NCBI GenBank assembly: GCA_030220185.1
Contig: JASPKZ010004202.1
Coordinates: 3,417,001-3,481,000 of the forward strand
Direction of reading: 5' to 3'
Length of the DNA stretch: 64,000 nucleotides
Source of the DNA: Diploptera punctata
Taxonomy: Eukaryota > Arthropoda > Insecta > Blattodea > Blaberidae
In this document: positions 19,143 to 29,105 of the stretch, in pieces
Numbering within the stretch: position 1 is the stretch's first letter
Layout: each line of letters opens with the position of its first letter
Notes under the pieces: model-generated
Database searches by the model: none
The model's input: only the letters and a program-made list of their open reading frames with translations
Told to the model about the DNA's origin: nothing
Position numbers and translations under genes: made by a program

Positions 19143-19440
19143 AAAAGAATAGAAGCAGCAGAAATGAAATATTTACGATTTGTGACAGGATATACTTTAT
19201 TGGATAAAAAAAACGGAATGAAGATATTTGTAAAAAACTACAAATACTCAGTTTGACAGATAACATAGAAGAGTATAGCAGAAAATGGTATGAACACGTC
19301 TGCAGAATGGATACCAACAGATTGCCTTGGAAAAGTCTGAACTATCAACCAAGAGGAGGAAAAAGAGATCGGGGACGCCCACGAAAGAGAAGGACACAGC
19401 AGCTATAATTCTTGGAGCCGGAACGAACCAAAAATGTTTA
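19143..19440 (+). pseudogene. RTE-like LINE 3' end
   Basis: The plus strand reads RIEAAEMKYLRFVTGYT, then in another frame YSRKWYEHVCRMDTNRLPWK and DRGRPRKRRTQQL, and ends with 'ttcttggagccggaac' and a tail. It is the usual HVxRM...GRPxxR ending, frameshifted near 19220. It lies tail to tail with the next minus-strand copy. Confidence 0.65.
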
Positions 19441-20221
19441 ATTCTTCTTCTTCTTCCTTCCAAGTATTAGGCCAAGGCCTGTTACGATCCTATAGAAAAT
19501 TTTCCCTCCAGCGTTTCGTAGGACGGCCCGAGATTTTCATCCTCTTGGTATATAATTATAAACAGCTTTGGGGATCCGATTTGAACTCATTCTTTCAAGA
19601 TGGTGTTTCCAATTTAGTTGGTACTGTTTAATATATTCCAAAATTGGCATAGTCTTCAATTCTTTTAAGATATCGGTGTTCCTTTTCCGATCCCATCTGG
19701 TGTAACCCGCTGTCCTGTGCATGAATCTCATTTCACAAACCGTTATTCTGCTTTCATGTTGTCTTTTTAGTGTCCATGCTTCACTACCATAGGTCATCAC
19801 TGGTCTAGCCAAAGTGTTATATGAACGCAATCTGGTGTTTTTTTTACAAGGGATGGTTTCATAACTTGATTAATAATTCCCAAACTTTTATTATAACGTA
19901 ATTTTTTCAGGGATATCCTTTTCATCCCAGAGAGAGAGATAATATCCAAGATATTTAAATTGATTAGATCTCTCTAAAATTTTATTCCGGAGACAGATTT
20001 TACTTTGTATGGGGTCCTTCCCATGAAATGCCATAATTTTAGTTTTGTTAATTGATATTTCCATATTAAATTAGGCAGCTGTTTTTTGTAAATTATAAAT
20101 TGATCGTTGCAAATCATTTTCGGAAAATGCCAGAAGCGCTAAATCGTCTGCAACGAGTTTGAGGTCCCTATTGATGGGTACATATCCCCGTTGTGCATTC
20201 CTCCATTCGTTTATTATTCTA

Positions 20222-20266
<45 letters not shown>

Positions 20267-20670
20267 TGAAAAGCACCGGTGAAAGTCCTTTCTGAATCCA
20301 TTCCGCTCTTCTCCAATTATTTTTTCATAATCTTTTCAATTTATTGTTAACTATATTAGCATAAATTTTATATCCAGAGTTCAACACGCTAATTCCACAA
20401 TAGTTATCTCGGATTTGGCGACTTCCTTTTTTTGAAGATTGATATTACAATGTTCCAGCTTTGTGGTGGTTCTTGTCCTTCCCATATCATATTAAGGAGG
20501 ATAAGAAATCTGTCTAAAATTTTTTTAGTTCAAAATTTAAATAATTCCTGATTAATGTGGTCTTCTCAGGGAGCTTTGTTACTTTTTAATGATTTAACAA
20601 CATGAGATAATTCATCTATAGAAGTGTGTTCCAAAGCAGTGTTATTAGAGATTGGTATTTGTAATTATTC
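19441..20670 (-). pseudogene. RTE-like LINE family A: RT and C-terminus, degraded
   Basis: On the minus strand, 20316-20071 reads MNRIINEWRNAQRGYVPINR and LVADDLALLAFSENDLQRS (ADD catalytic block), and 19830-19537 reads LARPVMTYGSEAWTLKRQHE, then LERMSSNRIPKAVYNYIPRG. Further upstream (20650-20280) the minus strand carries degraded RT N-terminal sequence. A (TA)n expansion at 20226-20264 interrupts the RT. The 3' tail on plus reads attcttcttc at 19441. A second family A copy is at 28.6-29.1 kb. Confidence 0.75.
20226..20265. repeat. (TA)n microsatellite inside RT coding sequence
   Basis: About 19 TA units located exactly where the RT block LSPxLFNIYMN would be. In frame they read YIYIYIY between FQ and MNRIINEW. 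Confidence 0.9.
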
Positions 20671-21100
20671 CAAAAAGAAGAAGAAGAATAAAAAGAAGAA
20701 GATGTTAATTAAGAATGTGTAAATTGCTATATTTATTTATTCAGATTAAGAGGGTGGGCAAATAAATAATTTTCAGAATATAATTTTTCTAGAATCTATT
20801 CACAGGATCAATTTATATTAAAAAAACATGGAACAAATTAAGATACAAGTTCGTTAATTAATGTATGATTTTATAAAAAGGAAAGTCTTCGGCGTGTTGT
20901 AGCCTTGAGGCTTCCAATATTTCTATCTTCATTATCAGGGGAACAAAGTAATGGAGTTTTTATATTCCACTCAAAATATTGAAATGTGATACATCCATTT
21001 TTATTCGTTAACATAAAAAGTTCTTCTTTTCGTATCAAGGATTCCTTTAAGTTCTTTCATCGCACTTTCCATTTCAATCAATATCACGAAACAAAATAGT
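20671..21100. other. (GAA)n run and AT-rich spacer
   Basis: 'aaaaagaagaagaagaataaaaagaagaag' at about 20670-20702 is a LINE tail remnant. The minus strand near 20895-20930 has a weak, decayed HHR-like string (CTGATAA...AGCCTCAAGGCT...ACAAC). No gene seen. Confidence 0.4.
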
Positions 21101-21868
21101 TTTTTTAATACTATTTAACTCATGCCCCAAATGGGAGTCAGTGACCAATCACGTTACAATGATTTCTGTTTTACAACCAATTGCAGTCGTGTTTCACCAA
21201 ATATTTATCAATATTAAATTTACCATACTAAAAAAAGCTCCTCCTTTTTAATATTCTGAACAGGTCTGACCATTATTTTGCAGTGACTGACTCCATAAGA
21301 AATACGGCTACCAGGTTGTATATATAGTGCATGGATGTCAACACATAGCGCTTGCAGGAGTTAATATAAAAACATTTGTAGCAATTGATTATACCACCAA
21401 AAAAGAAACGACTGTTTGCACTTTCTTAAATGTATTTTTCCCAGGTAATAATCCAGAAAAATAGAATTGTCATATTTACCTCATACGACATCAGAAATGA
21501 ATTAATATACAGTTTGATGTGTTTCATTTTTTCTCCACTAGAGAACATTCTTACAATATTGCGTTCCTTTGGCAATAAATAGTATGATTTGGTTGCAGTG
21601 ATAAACAAAAGAAGCAGATGAAGCGTACCTGTCGTTTCTCATTTGTTTTCAAAGATCGCCGTTTACATTAAATATATAAATATTTTAAAATAACTATAGT
21701 TAAATAATGATTCGTGAGTAAACAGCTTAATTTTATTCGTTAAATAGTCCTAACAAATGCCACTCTTGATTTCCAAATTCTCTAGATAAATTCACTCCTC
21801 ACTTCGTGAGTCGTGAATTTATCGATAATTTGGAAATCACTCGAGGCATTACTTATGACTATTTAACT
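21101..21868 (+). mobile_element. Hairpin element, complete copy (family Hp), first of a tandem pair
   Basis: Begins 'actatttaactcatgcccca' and ends in a long palindrome (21742-21868): arm 'taacaaatgccactcttgat', loop 'cactcctcacttcgtgagtc', second arm 'aaatcactcgaggcattact'. The interior of about 620 bp has no protein coding capacity. It is nearly identical to 46198-46950. Class unknown. Confidence 0.7.
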
Positions 21869-22270
21869 CATGCCCCAAATGGGAGTCACTGACCAATCAC
21901 GTTTCAATGATTTCTGTTTTACAACCAATCAGAGTCGTGTTTCACCAAATATTTATCAGTGTTATAATTACCATATTAAAGAAAGCTCCTCCTTACAATA
22001 TTGCGTTCCTTTGGCAATAAATAGTATGATCTGGTTGCAGTGATAAACAAAAGAAGCAGTAGAAGCGTACCTACCGTTTCTCATTTGTTTTCAAACATCG
22101 CCGTTTACATTAAATATATAAATATTTTAAAATAACTATAGTTAAATAATGATTCGTGAGTAAACAGCTTAATTTTATTCGTTAAATAGTCCTAACAAAT
22201 GCCACTCTTGATTTCCAAATTCTCTAGATAAATTGGAAATCACTCGTGGCATTACTTATGGTAATTAAAT
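21858..22270 (+). mobile_element. Hairpin element, internally deleted copy, second of the pair
   Basis: Repeats the start ('catgccccaaatgggagtca') to 'gctcctcc', then jumps to 'ttacaatattgcgttccttt' and continues to the terminal hairpin, whose loop and inner arms are lost (22181-22259). The deletion removes about 300 bp. Confidence 0.7.
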
Positions 22271-22348
22271 AATTTTTTATTCAATTCCATCAGGTAATCA
22301 TTACAATATTTAAGGTATTCTGTAATATCAGAACCTCTCTTACTTACT

Positions 22349-22690
22349 TACTCGCTGGCACTATCGAACCCGTAGGTTCATAGCCGCGCGGACATAAGCT
22401 CTCCATATATCCCTATCCTGAGCTAATGTTTTCCAATCATTCCTTGTATAATCTACTTCCCTCAAATCATTGTTAATGTTAATTTCCCACCTCATTCTTA
22501 GTCTACCAACTGGGCATTTTACCCTCTGATTTTCCTACAAGAATCCATGCCTCTCTTTCATTCCCTATTCGTGCCACATGTCCTTCCCATCGCAGTCTAT
22601 GAGACTTAACTGTTCTTATTTCATCTGGCTTCCTAAAAAGACACAATTATCTAGTCTTCTCCATTCATCAGTCTGTTCATAAATGTTATT
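22349..22690 (-). pseudogene. RTE-like LINE family B 3' end
   Basis: The minus strand holds family B tail sequence: RTVKSHRLRWEGHVAR-like coding, GRLRMRWE, REVDYTRNDW, then 'aacctacgggttcgatagtg' and a short (AGTA)n tail at 22349. Several frameshifts; about 340 bp. Confidence 0.75.
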
Positions 22691-23111
22691 AGCTACAGAA
22701 AATTACACTCAGCAACAAAAAAATACACTTTTTTTTGTCTCAGAAAGAACAATATGTGATTCTGAAAGTATTTGTCCTCCTGAAATCAAATATGATATCG
22801 GTTTTTCTCCATCACGTAAGGTTTTCGAGAGAGATGCATTTATAATTTCAAACACTTTAATATTTTCTACATTCGTAACTACACAATATTCAAAGATTCG
22901 GACTCACCTAGAAAGTAATAAATTACGATTTTCTGCTGTATTTCACCTGTGGAATATCCCTCATGATGGTCCAGCAATAATCGGCCAGCATATTAGGATT
23001 CTATTTGCCTTTATATATATTTTCCATAGCTGAATGCATTTGAGTTAGCTTATTTGGTTTCACTTTACAATGGTCAAATTGACGAAAAAAGTTTATTAAA
23101 AACAATAATTT

Positions 23112-23531
23112 ATTCACGTAGACTTTCGCGGCCGGAGTTGCTATGATGATCTTGAAGAAGATTTTCGGGCTGTAGGCCATGGTCGTGAGGCTTGTATTTC
23201 CCCGACGTTTTGCTAGAGACTTCGTCTGGCATCCAGACGGCCTACAGCCCGAAAATCTTCTACTACTACTACTACTGCTAATAAGCGCCAATGTTCTAGC
23301 ATTGCCCAGTGTGCCACGTTTGTAACCATTTGCTGCTACCTGATGGCCAATACCTTTGTGGTTATCAGTTTGGAGTTTAACCATTTAACCGTCTGTGTTA
23401 GCGGCGTTAATGTGTCTAGCTTTGAGCCGATACAAATATGGTGAAGTGAGGTGTCATCTCACCAGAGCAGGGCATCGTAAACTGCGCGACTGGACAAGCA
23501 GAGAGTAAGAAAATCTTCAAGATCATCATAA
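23112..23531 (-). mobile_element. PLE-tail-like inverted repeat, split by SINE-4
   Basis: Arm 'tgatgatcttgaagaag...gggctgtaggcc' (23137-23177) is complementary to 'ggcctacagcccgaaaatct' (23239-23262), which resumes after the SINE as 'aagatcatca' (to 23531). The loop carries a decayed HHR: on minus, AGACGAAGTCTCTAGC, then AAAACGTCGGG. Insertion in repeat R seems to have duplicated about 15 bp of 'taaaaa(c)aatwattta'. Confidence 0.55.
23263..23511 (+). mobile_element. SINE-4 copy with 10-bp TSD
   Basis: Flanked by gaaaatcttc at 23253-23262 and 23512-23521. The interior starts with an (ACT)n run and matches the 11.62-11.86 kb copy ('agcattgcccagtgtgcc', 'accagagcagggcatcgtaa'). Confidence 0.6.
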
Positions 23532-23690
23532 AAAATCATTATTTAAATTCTTTAATTGAAATTGAAATAAAAAAACTGTGGGTGATGGAGGAATTCCCAA
23601 TTCATATTTGAAAACACGATAAAAAACTGCAGTATGCAAAACTTTTAGTACTCATGAGACAAAAATCATGTTAACCAGTGTAATGTACTT

Positions 23691-24215
23691 GCATTTTCGA
23701 TTAACTGACTTATGCTGCACCCTGTATACATAACTTGTGGCCTACTACCGCCAGATTCGAACCTAAGACTCCAGTCGGGGTAGCCGCGCTTCCATCAAGA
23801 CGACAAGTCCAAGATGATACTCCATAATTGTTCTGTGTAACAAATTAAACGTTAATTTTTAACGCATCATCATGCTCCCTCTGGTTGCAACGAATCGGAT
23901 TAAAATAATTAATGAATCACTTAATTTAATTGGCTGTTATTGTTTTATGCTGAAATGAACAATGCTACAGTTTATTTTAAACACTATACAATATAAATGC
24001 AATTAACACAGCTCTAATACCTGGCACATAAAATACTTCACTTTAGTTGTAACAGTAAAACCAACGTGATTTCCAATTATATACTTTTAATTGCAAGCAA
24101 TACTAGTCACAATCTGGACTCGCTGTTGTTTCCGGATTTAAATAATCTTTATATTTTATCGGCTAATTTGAATCCATACAGACCTACTGGCTCGATCTTT
24201 GTTAACTTTAAAGTT
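23691..24215. other. Spacer without recognised genes
   Basis: About 520 bp. It includes 'ggcctactaccgccagattcgaacc', which resembles a fragment of a tRNA-like SINE head in reverse, but too little remains to name. Confidence 0.4.
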
Positions 24216-24218
24216 TAA

Positions 24219-25289
24219 GGGTCGGTTTCACCAACAGAGGTAACTGTATTACGCCAGTTTAAGCTATGTATTATACATCTAGGCCCTTCCCCCACCCCTT
24301 GGGATACCTCGGTCGTCATGACCATACTCCCAAGTCCTAGTTCTAGTCCTCCCTATCCTATGTTCACGTCCACGTTCAAGTTCACGGTCCTTAAACCAAC
24401 ACCCCAGGGAGAGTTGTTCCACGGGCTCCATGAGCCTAGCCGGGAGGACTGCTGTCGCAGATCCACCGTCCGTTCCCCTGTTCTGCCTCCAGGGACGTGT
24501 TTGGTTGCTGAAGTGGGTCCAGCCTGAGCATTAGTACGTCAGGTCGCTCAACTCCTGACGACCTCACAGATTGTCCTTGGGTCACTCGGTTCCAGAGTCG
24601 GCGCTAAATCCCACCAACAAAGACCGCGCTTCCTCCTTTCCCGAGCTTATTGACCTGGTGGTAATTCCCAGCATTACGCCCGATATTGTCCCAACCAGCC
24701 CGTTCGCAAGACTAGGCCTAGTCGTGTAGCTGCTGTGAGGCAGCGCACTGAGCAATGTAGGCATCCAGGGTGCTCACCTCCCATGATGCCCCCACAGATG
24801 GTTTCGGGTTCCATCGAACCAAGAGAAAGGGGGCTTCTGATCCCCAGTCTCCCACCGCTCCGCCAACAGCGGCCCATGCTCCCGCTTGTGGGCCGGGACG
24901 CAAAGGTTTGACAGCAGGGCCCTCATTTTCCCTGCTGACCCTACTCATGGTCCGCGAGTCCATCGGTCTTGGAAGGGAGGACTGACTAGCAGATCCACCC
25001 ACTACGCCACCGAGGGGACGCGTTTTGTTGCTGAAGCGGGCGCAGCACGAGCTATGTAGTACGTCAGGTCGCTCGAGTCCTGACGACCTCACAAATGACC
25101 CGCGGGTCCGAACTGGACCTAGCCGGGAGGAATGCAAGCAAACCACCGACCGTTCCCCTATCCGCCACCCGGGGACGCGCCCTGTTGCTGTTGTGTGCAC
25201 AGCTGGGGCCCGACGGACCCCCAGGAGCTATGTATTATACACGGGGAAAAGTGGAGTAATACAATTACCTCTGTTGGTGAAATTGACCC
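24219..25289. mobile_element. PIF/Harbinger-like TIR element with GC-rich cargo
   Basis: The left terminus gggtcggtttcaccaacaga is the inverted complement of the right terminus ending 'gttggtgaaattgaccc'. Flanking TAA at 24216-24218 and 25290-25292 is a 3-bp duplication typical of Harbinger-group elements. The interior (about 24290-25215) is far richer in G+C than the flanks and contains three related blocks ('gacgacctcaca', 'gtacgtcaggtcgctc', 'cctagccgggagga'). Its open frames on both strands reflect base composition. No transposase was found. Confidence 0.7.
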
Positions 25290-25292
25290 TAA

Positions 25293-25399
25293 GGGCCAGT
25301 TTCACCAAGGGAGGTAACTGTGTTACGCCAGTTTAAGCTATGTATTATACACGGGGAAGACTGGAGTAATACAGTTACCTCTGTTGGTGAAACTGACCC
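25293..25399. mobile_element. 107-bp Harbinger-like mini-element
   Basis: Starts gggccagtttcaccaaggga and ends 'tgttggtgaaactgaccc', flanked by TAA at 25290-25292 (shared with the preceding element) and 25400-25402. It consists of little more than two TIRs plus about 35 bp, and its ends match those of the 1.07-kb neighbour. Confidence 0.75.
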
Positions 25400-25723
25400 T
25401 AAGTCAGTTAATCGTCTCGTCACAAATGTCGAACAGCAAAAGTTGTTTCTACCACAATGATTCTTTTAGTATTACAATCATTTATGTGCATTGAAAGAAC
25501 CAGGTACGTCATTTTTTCTATCAAAATTATGTATGAGGTCCAATTAGATTCTTCATGGAAAGGACTAACTATTTTTGATACTGTATTATTTGTGGAGGAT
25601 CAAGTGCCAATACATTATTTATCAGTTAAGACATAAACAGAAAACGTATCATTGGGTTGTTATATTTATTATTTATTACTATTATTATTATTAATTTATT
25701 ATTATTAGTTCACCGATATTATG
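25400..25723. other. Unique-looking spacer with short (TTA)n
   Basis: No gene signal. ATT repeats at about 25667-25707. Confidence 0.5.
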
Positions 25724-26142
25724 TTGGATGGATCTAATTTTAGAGTACCTGAGAATCAAGTGATGGTGGCTGGATGCCACAAATTTGAAGGAAAAAGGAA
25801 TGTGGGACGACCGAGAAAATGTTGGATGGATCGAATTTTAGAGTACCTGATAATCAAGGATGGTGGGTGGTTGCCAGAAATTTGAAGGAAAAAGGAATGT
25901 GGGACGACCGTTATTATGTTGGATGGATCGAATTTTAGAGTACCTGAGAATCAAGTGATGGTGGCTGGTTGCCAGAAATTTGAAGGAAAAAGGAATGTGG
26001 GATGACCGTTATTATGTTGGATGGATCGAAATTTAGAGTACCTGATAATCAAGGATGGTGGCTGGTTGCCAGAAATTTGAAGGAAAAAGGAATGTAGGAC
26101 GACCGATACTATGTTGGATGGACCGAATTTTGGAGGATTAGA
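25724..26142 (+). repeat. 96-bp minisatellite, small diverged array in inverse orientation
   Basis: Four to five units of the repeat that dominates 34-41 kb, but reversed. The unit at 25780-25890 is open on the plus strand as KFEGKRNVGRPRKCWMDRIL. That is the GRPxxxWMD ending of RTE-like LINE proteins and indicates the coding origin of the unit. Confidence 0.85.
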
Positions 26143-26473
26143 CCACCGCTGTGGTCTCGAGGTAGCGTGCTGCCTTGTCACGCAGCGGGTCGGGGTTCGA
26201 TCCCTGGTCGGGGCAGTTTTTCTGGGTGAGGTTTTTATCGGGGTTTTTCTTCTCCTTTAAGACAAATGTCAGGAAAACTTTAAGGCCCAAACGGTCCCCG
26301 AAATCATATAACCATCATCGTCATCCTTATCATTATCATCATCATCCTTCACCGGTGTGGAAAGCAACGGGAAGCTACCACACCTACAATTCCCTAGTAA
26401 AACTGCAAGCATAGCATGAAAATGCTATGATTGCAGTGAAGGGCCTGCCTTCGAGCAGAATTACTATGAATGG

Positions 26474-26478
<5 letters not shown>
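26143..26478 (+). mobile_element. SINE-1 copy, near full length
   Basis: Head 'ccgctgtggtctcgaggtag' (A box) and 'ggttcgatccctggtcgg' (B box), then 'tgggtgaggtttttatcggg', an (ATC)n stretch, 'tgtggaaagcaacgggaagc', and the end 'cagaattactatgaatgga' followed by a (TTA)n tail. About 335 bp. tRNA-derived head, unrelated body; would be transcribed by Pol III. Confidence 0.85.
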
Positions 26479-26510
<32 letters not shown>

Positions 26511-26516
26511 GTTATA
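26479..26516. repeat. (TTA)n tail
   Basis: ATT repeats directly after the SINE-1 end. Confidence 0.9.
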
Positions 26517-26612
26517 TGGATTACTATTATAATAATCTGGATTTCTTTAGGAGAGCAGCAAAATGTTCAAAATTGGAAAGAATAAGAAATAAAATCACAC
26601 GAGAAAAATAAT

Positions 26613-26919
26613 CATAATTCAATAATTTAAAAATAAGTATTCAATAGTGAATTATATGCGATATGAGCAAGTAAATAGGTATGGGTATGTACGACAAATT
26701 CAAGAAGAAACGTTACGAAGAAAAACATTGGAATGGTGTCCACCTGGAATATGAACGAAAGGTAAACCTCCAAACTCATGGATGCAAGAAATAAAAACTG
26801 CAATATTAACAAGAGGACTGGAGGACATTGGGTGAATTCGTAGGGACGAGTGGAGAAGGAAAATAAAACTTTAGACACAGAAAGATGTGTAAACATTGAA
26901 AATCTGTATGGAAATAAAA
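26613..26919 (+). pseudogene. RTE-like LINE 3' end (family F)
   Basis: Plus strand: VRQIQEETLRRKTLEWCPPG, KGKPPNSWMQEIKTAI, then RRDEWRRKIKL and stop, followed by about 50 bp and a (TTA)n tail. KPPNSWMQEI is this family's equivalent of GRPxxRWxD. In-frame stops within the stretch show decay. Confidence 0.65.
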
Positions 26920-26950
26920 ATATTATTATTATTATTAATATTATTATTAA

Positions 26951-27026
<76 letters not shown>
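26920..27026. repeat. (ATT)n microsatellite
   Basis: About 105 bp. It is the tail of family F on one side and the 5' junction of family G on the other. Confidence 0.95.
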
Positions 27027-27375
27027 ACCATAGAGGTACTGCTCTATGGTTCAGAAGCCTGGATACATAAAAAACAAGATATAAGTAGGATAACGGCCTC
27101 AGAAATGAAATTTTTGAGATCTGTTAAAGGGTGCACTAAGGAAGACAGAATCAAGAACACAGAAATAAGACAGGAACTTGAAATATTTGCAATAACTGAT
27201 AAAATAGATACATATAGACACAAATGGAAGCAACACATAGACAATGAATGAAGATAGATATCCAAAACAAATAACAAAATACAAACCTAAAGGCACCCGA
27301 GATGTGGGCAGACCTAGAAAGAGATGGGCTGAAGTCGGAACGGGTCAACAGACCTAATCCATGAATGCAGATGTT
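27027..27375 (+). pseudogene. RTE-like LINE 3' end (family G)
   Basis: Opens immediately after the microsatellite as EVLLYGSEAWIHKKQDISR, then SEMKFLRSVKGCTKEDRIKN and RHKWKQHID. After a frameshift near 27250, DVGRPRKRWAEVGTGQQT and stop. 5'-truncated just before the YGSEAW block. Confidence 0.75.
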
Positions 27376-27399
27376 GATGATTATTATACATTTGAAATA

Positions 27400-27640
27400 G
27401 TATGGAACACCTCATAACAATGGAAGAATACAGAATATCAAAGAAGATTCCTGATTGAAAGCTAATGAAAGTGAAAGAACCAAACCTAGAGAACGTTGAA
27501 TAGATGGAGTGAGGAGAAGTATGGAAGCTAGAGATATGAGGGAAGAAGTTGTTTTAGATAAAATCCTCTGGCGACAAATCACTTTTGGTTGTAGGGGAAT
27601 CACTGTAGTGTAATATCCCTATTAAATAAATAATAATAAT
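27400..27640 (+). pseudogene. RTE-like LINE 3' end (family K)
   Basis: Same family as 113-556, on the opposite strand: RRSMEARDMREEVVLDKILW, RQITFG and stop, then 'gtaatatccctattaaata' and a (TAA)n tail. About 240 bp. Confidence 0.7.
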
Positions 27641-27690
27641 AATAATAATAATTATTGTTATTATTATTATTATTATTATTATTCTAATAT
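27628..27690. repeat. (TAA)n/(ATT)n microsatellite
   Basis: AAT repeats that switch to TTA repeats after 'attattgtt'. Tail of the family K fragment. Confidence 0.9.
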
Positions 27691-28030
27691 TTAATTGAAA
27701 AGTCAACGTAAATATTTGAAATGTTGGTGATGGGTTTTCGATCAAAGAATGTTTTAAAATCTAACATGAGAAGTAATTTTAGCTTTGGCCAGGTTCATCG
27801 CTGTCACTTCTATTAACTGTGCAAACAAGATGCGATGTTTCTAGGCATAGATAATTCAGCTGACCATTTCGCGAAATGGCCAGACATAGGGCTTTGACAT
27901 AACATGTTATGTATAATAGACAAGATGAACGTACAGGTAAGGTAGCAATTATTGAGCTAGGAATCTTGTTTATAGCTGTTCCATTAATGTTGAAAAGTGA
28001 TATAAAAATTAATGCTTGGCATATTACTTG
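27691..28030. other. Spacer without recognised genes
   Basis: About 340 bp. An 84-codon minus-strand frame (28033-27779) has no motif and is not called. Confidence 0.5.
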
Positions 28031-28227
28031 CAAAATAAACCCAACGAGTTAGGATTCCCTGGTGAAAATGGCATTTGTTGGGAAGGAACTTCATTCTTCT
28101 TCATCTTCTTCTACGTCATGAAATTAGTTGACCTGTTTTCAAGTCAAGTGCGATTCGGCGAATCTTCCTATCTGGTAAATAAGCGTTTAACACTTCTATG
28201 TCAATTCGGTTTGTACTTTACTAGTGA
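28031..28227 (-). pseudogene. RTE-like LINE 3' UTR scraps (family H)
   Basis: 'acgtcatgaaattagttgac' and 'ctgttttcaagtcaagtg' mirror the UTR at 60-85. The plus strand also shares 'gttaggattccctggtgaaa' with 28578-28605. Almost no coding left. Confidence 0.45.
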
Positions 28228-28562
28228 CAACAAAATAATCTGCCAGAATACAAGCTGCTGAAATGAGATTCCTCAGACCAATAGCAGGATATCAAAGAAC
28301 AGACAAAAGCACAACACAGAAATAAGACAACTAAAATTACAGGAATTAAACACAACACTAGAGAAATACGGAACAAACTGGAAAGAACACTTGGCAAGGA
28401 TGACTGAGAATCGAATACCAAAAGCAGCATACAGCTATTCACCACGAGGAAGAAGTAGTTTAGGAAGACCAAAGAAAAGATGGAAATAGCAGCAATTTGG
28501 AGCCGGAACAGCTAGTAAATATGCCTAAACCGTGAAGAAGAAGAAGAAGAAGAAGAAGAAAA
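28228..28562 (+). pseudogene. RTE-like LINE 3' end (family C)
   Basis: Plus strand: EMRFLRPIAGYQRTDKS, then (frameshift) LEKYGTNWKEHLARMTENRI, KAAYSYSPRGRSSLGRPKK, RWK and stop; UTR 'ttggagccggaacagctagt' and (GAA)n tail at 28533-28562. The same family is inserted at 54177-54508. Confidence 0.75.
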
Positions 28563-29105
28563 AGACTAAACCTAACGAGTTAAGATTTCCTAGTGAAGAT
28601 GACATTTGTTGGGAAGGAACTTCATTCTTCTTCATCTTCTTCTTCCAAGTATTAGGCCAAGGCCTGTTACGATCCTGTAGAAAATTTTCCCTCCAGCGTT
28701 TCATAGGACGGCCCAGATATCTTCGTCCTCTTGGTATATAATTGTATACAACTTTGGGGATCCGATTTGAACTCATTCTTTCTAGATGGTGTTTCCAATT
28801 TAGTTGGTACTGTTTAATATATTCCAAAATTGGCGTAGTCTTCAATTCTTTTAAGATATCGGTGTTCCTTTTCCGATCCCATCTGGTGTAACCCGCTGTT
28901 CTGCGCATGAATCTCTCATTTCACAAGCCGTTATTCTGCTTTCATGTAGTCCTTTTAGTGTGCATGCTTCACTACCATAGGTCAACACTGGTCTAGCTAA
29001 AGTGTTATATAAACGTAATCTGGTGTTTTTTTGTACAAGGGGTGGTTTCATAACTTGATTAATAATTCCCAAACTTTTATTATAACTAGTAATTTTTTCA
29101 TTCAT
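28563..29105 (-). pseudogene. RTE-like LINE family A 3' end
   Basis: The minus strand reads SLGIINQVMKPPLVQKNTRL, LARPVLTYGSEACTLKGLHE (29105-28851 frame), then after a frameshift YTRWDRKRNTDILKELKTTP, LNWKHHLERMSSNRIPKVVY and RRYLGRPMKRWRENFLQDRN (28908-28525 frame). It closely matches 19.44-19.87 kb. The tail on plus is 'ttcttcatcttcttcttcc'. Confidence 0.8.

Larger units (their letters stand above)
22690..23690 (-). repeat. Dispersed repeat R, inverted copy, interrupted
   Basis: Matches the reverse complement of about 14.48-15.305 kb. The two halves (22690-23111 and 23532-23690) are separated by a PLE-tail/SINE-4 insert. Open frame 22683-23033 covers part of it but shows no known domain, and its counterpart at 15.1 kb is broken, so I do not call a gene. 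Confidence 0.7.

Noticed and set aside
20890..20945. A further hammerhead motif on the minus strand (CTGATAA...AGCCTCAAGGCT...ACAAC).
   Set aside because: Core residues are altered (CTGATAA, ACAAC instead of GAAAC); too decayed to call without a profile search.
22683..23033. A 116-codon gene on the plus strand.
   Set aside because: It lies in dispersed repeat R; the homologous region at 15.1 kb is broken and no domain is recognised.
24318..25336. Overlapping open frames in the GC-rich element, on both strands.
   Set aside because: High GC removes stops. No domain is visible and the frames overlap on opposite strands.
26145..26220. True tRNA genes at the SINE-1, SINE-2 and SINE-3 heads.
   Set aside because: Each tRNA-like head continues into the same SINE body, is repeated, and shows no complete acceptor stem.
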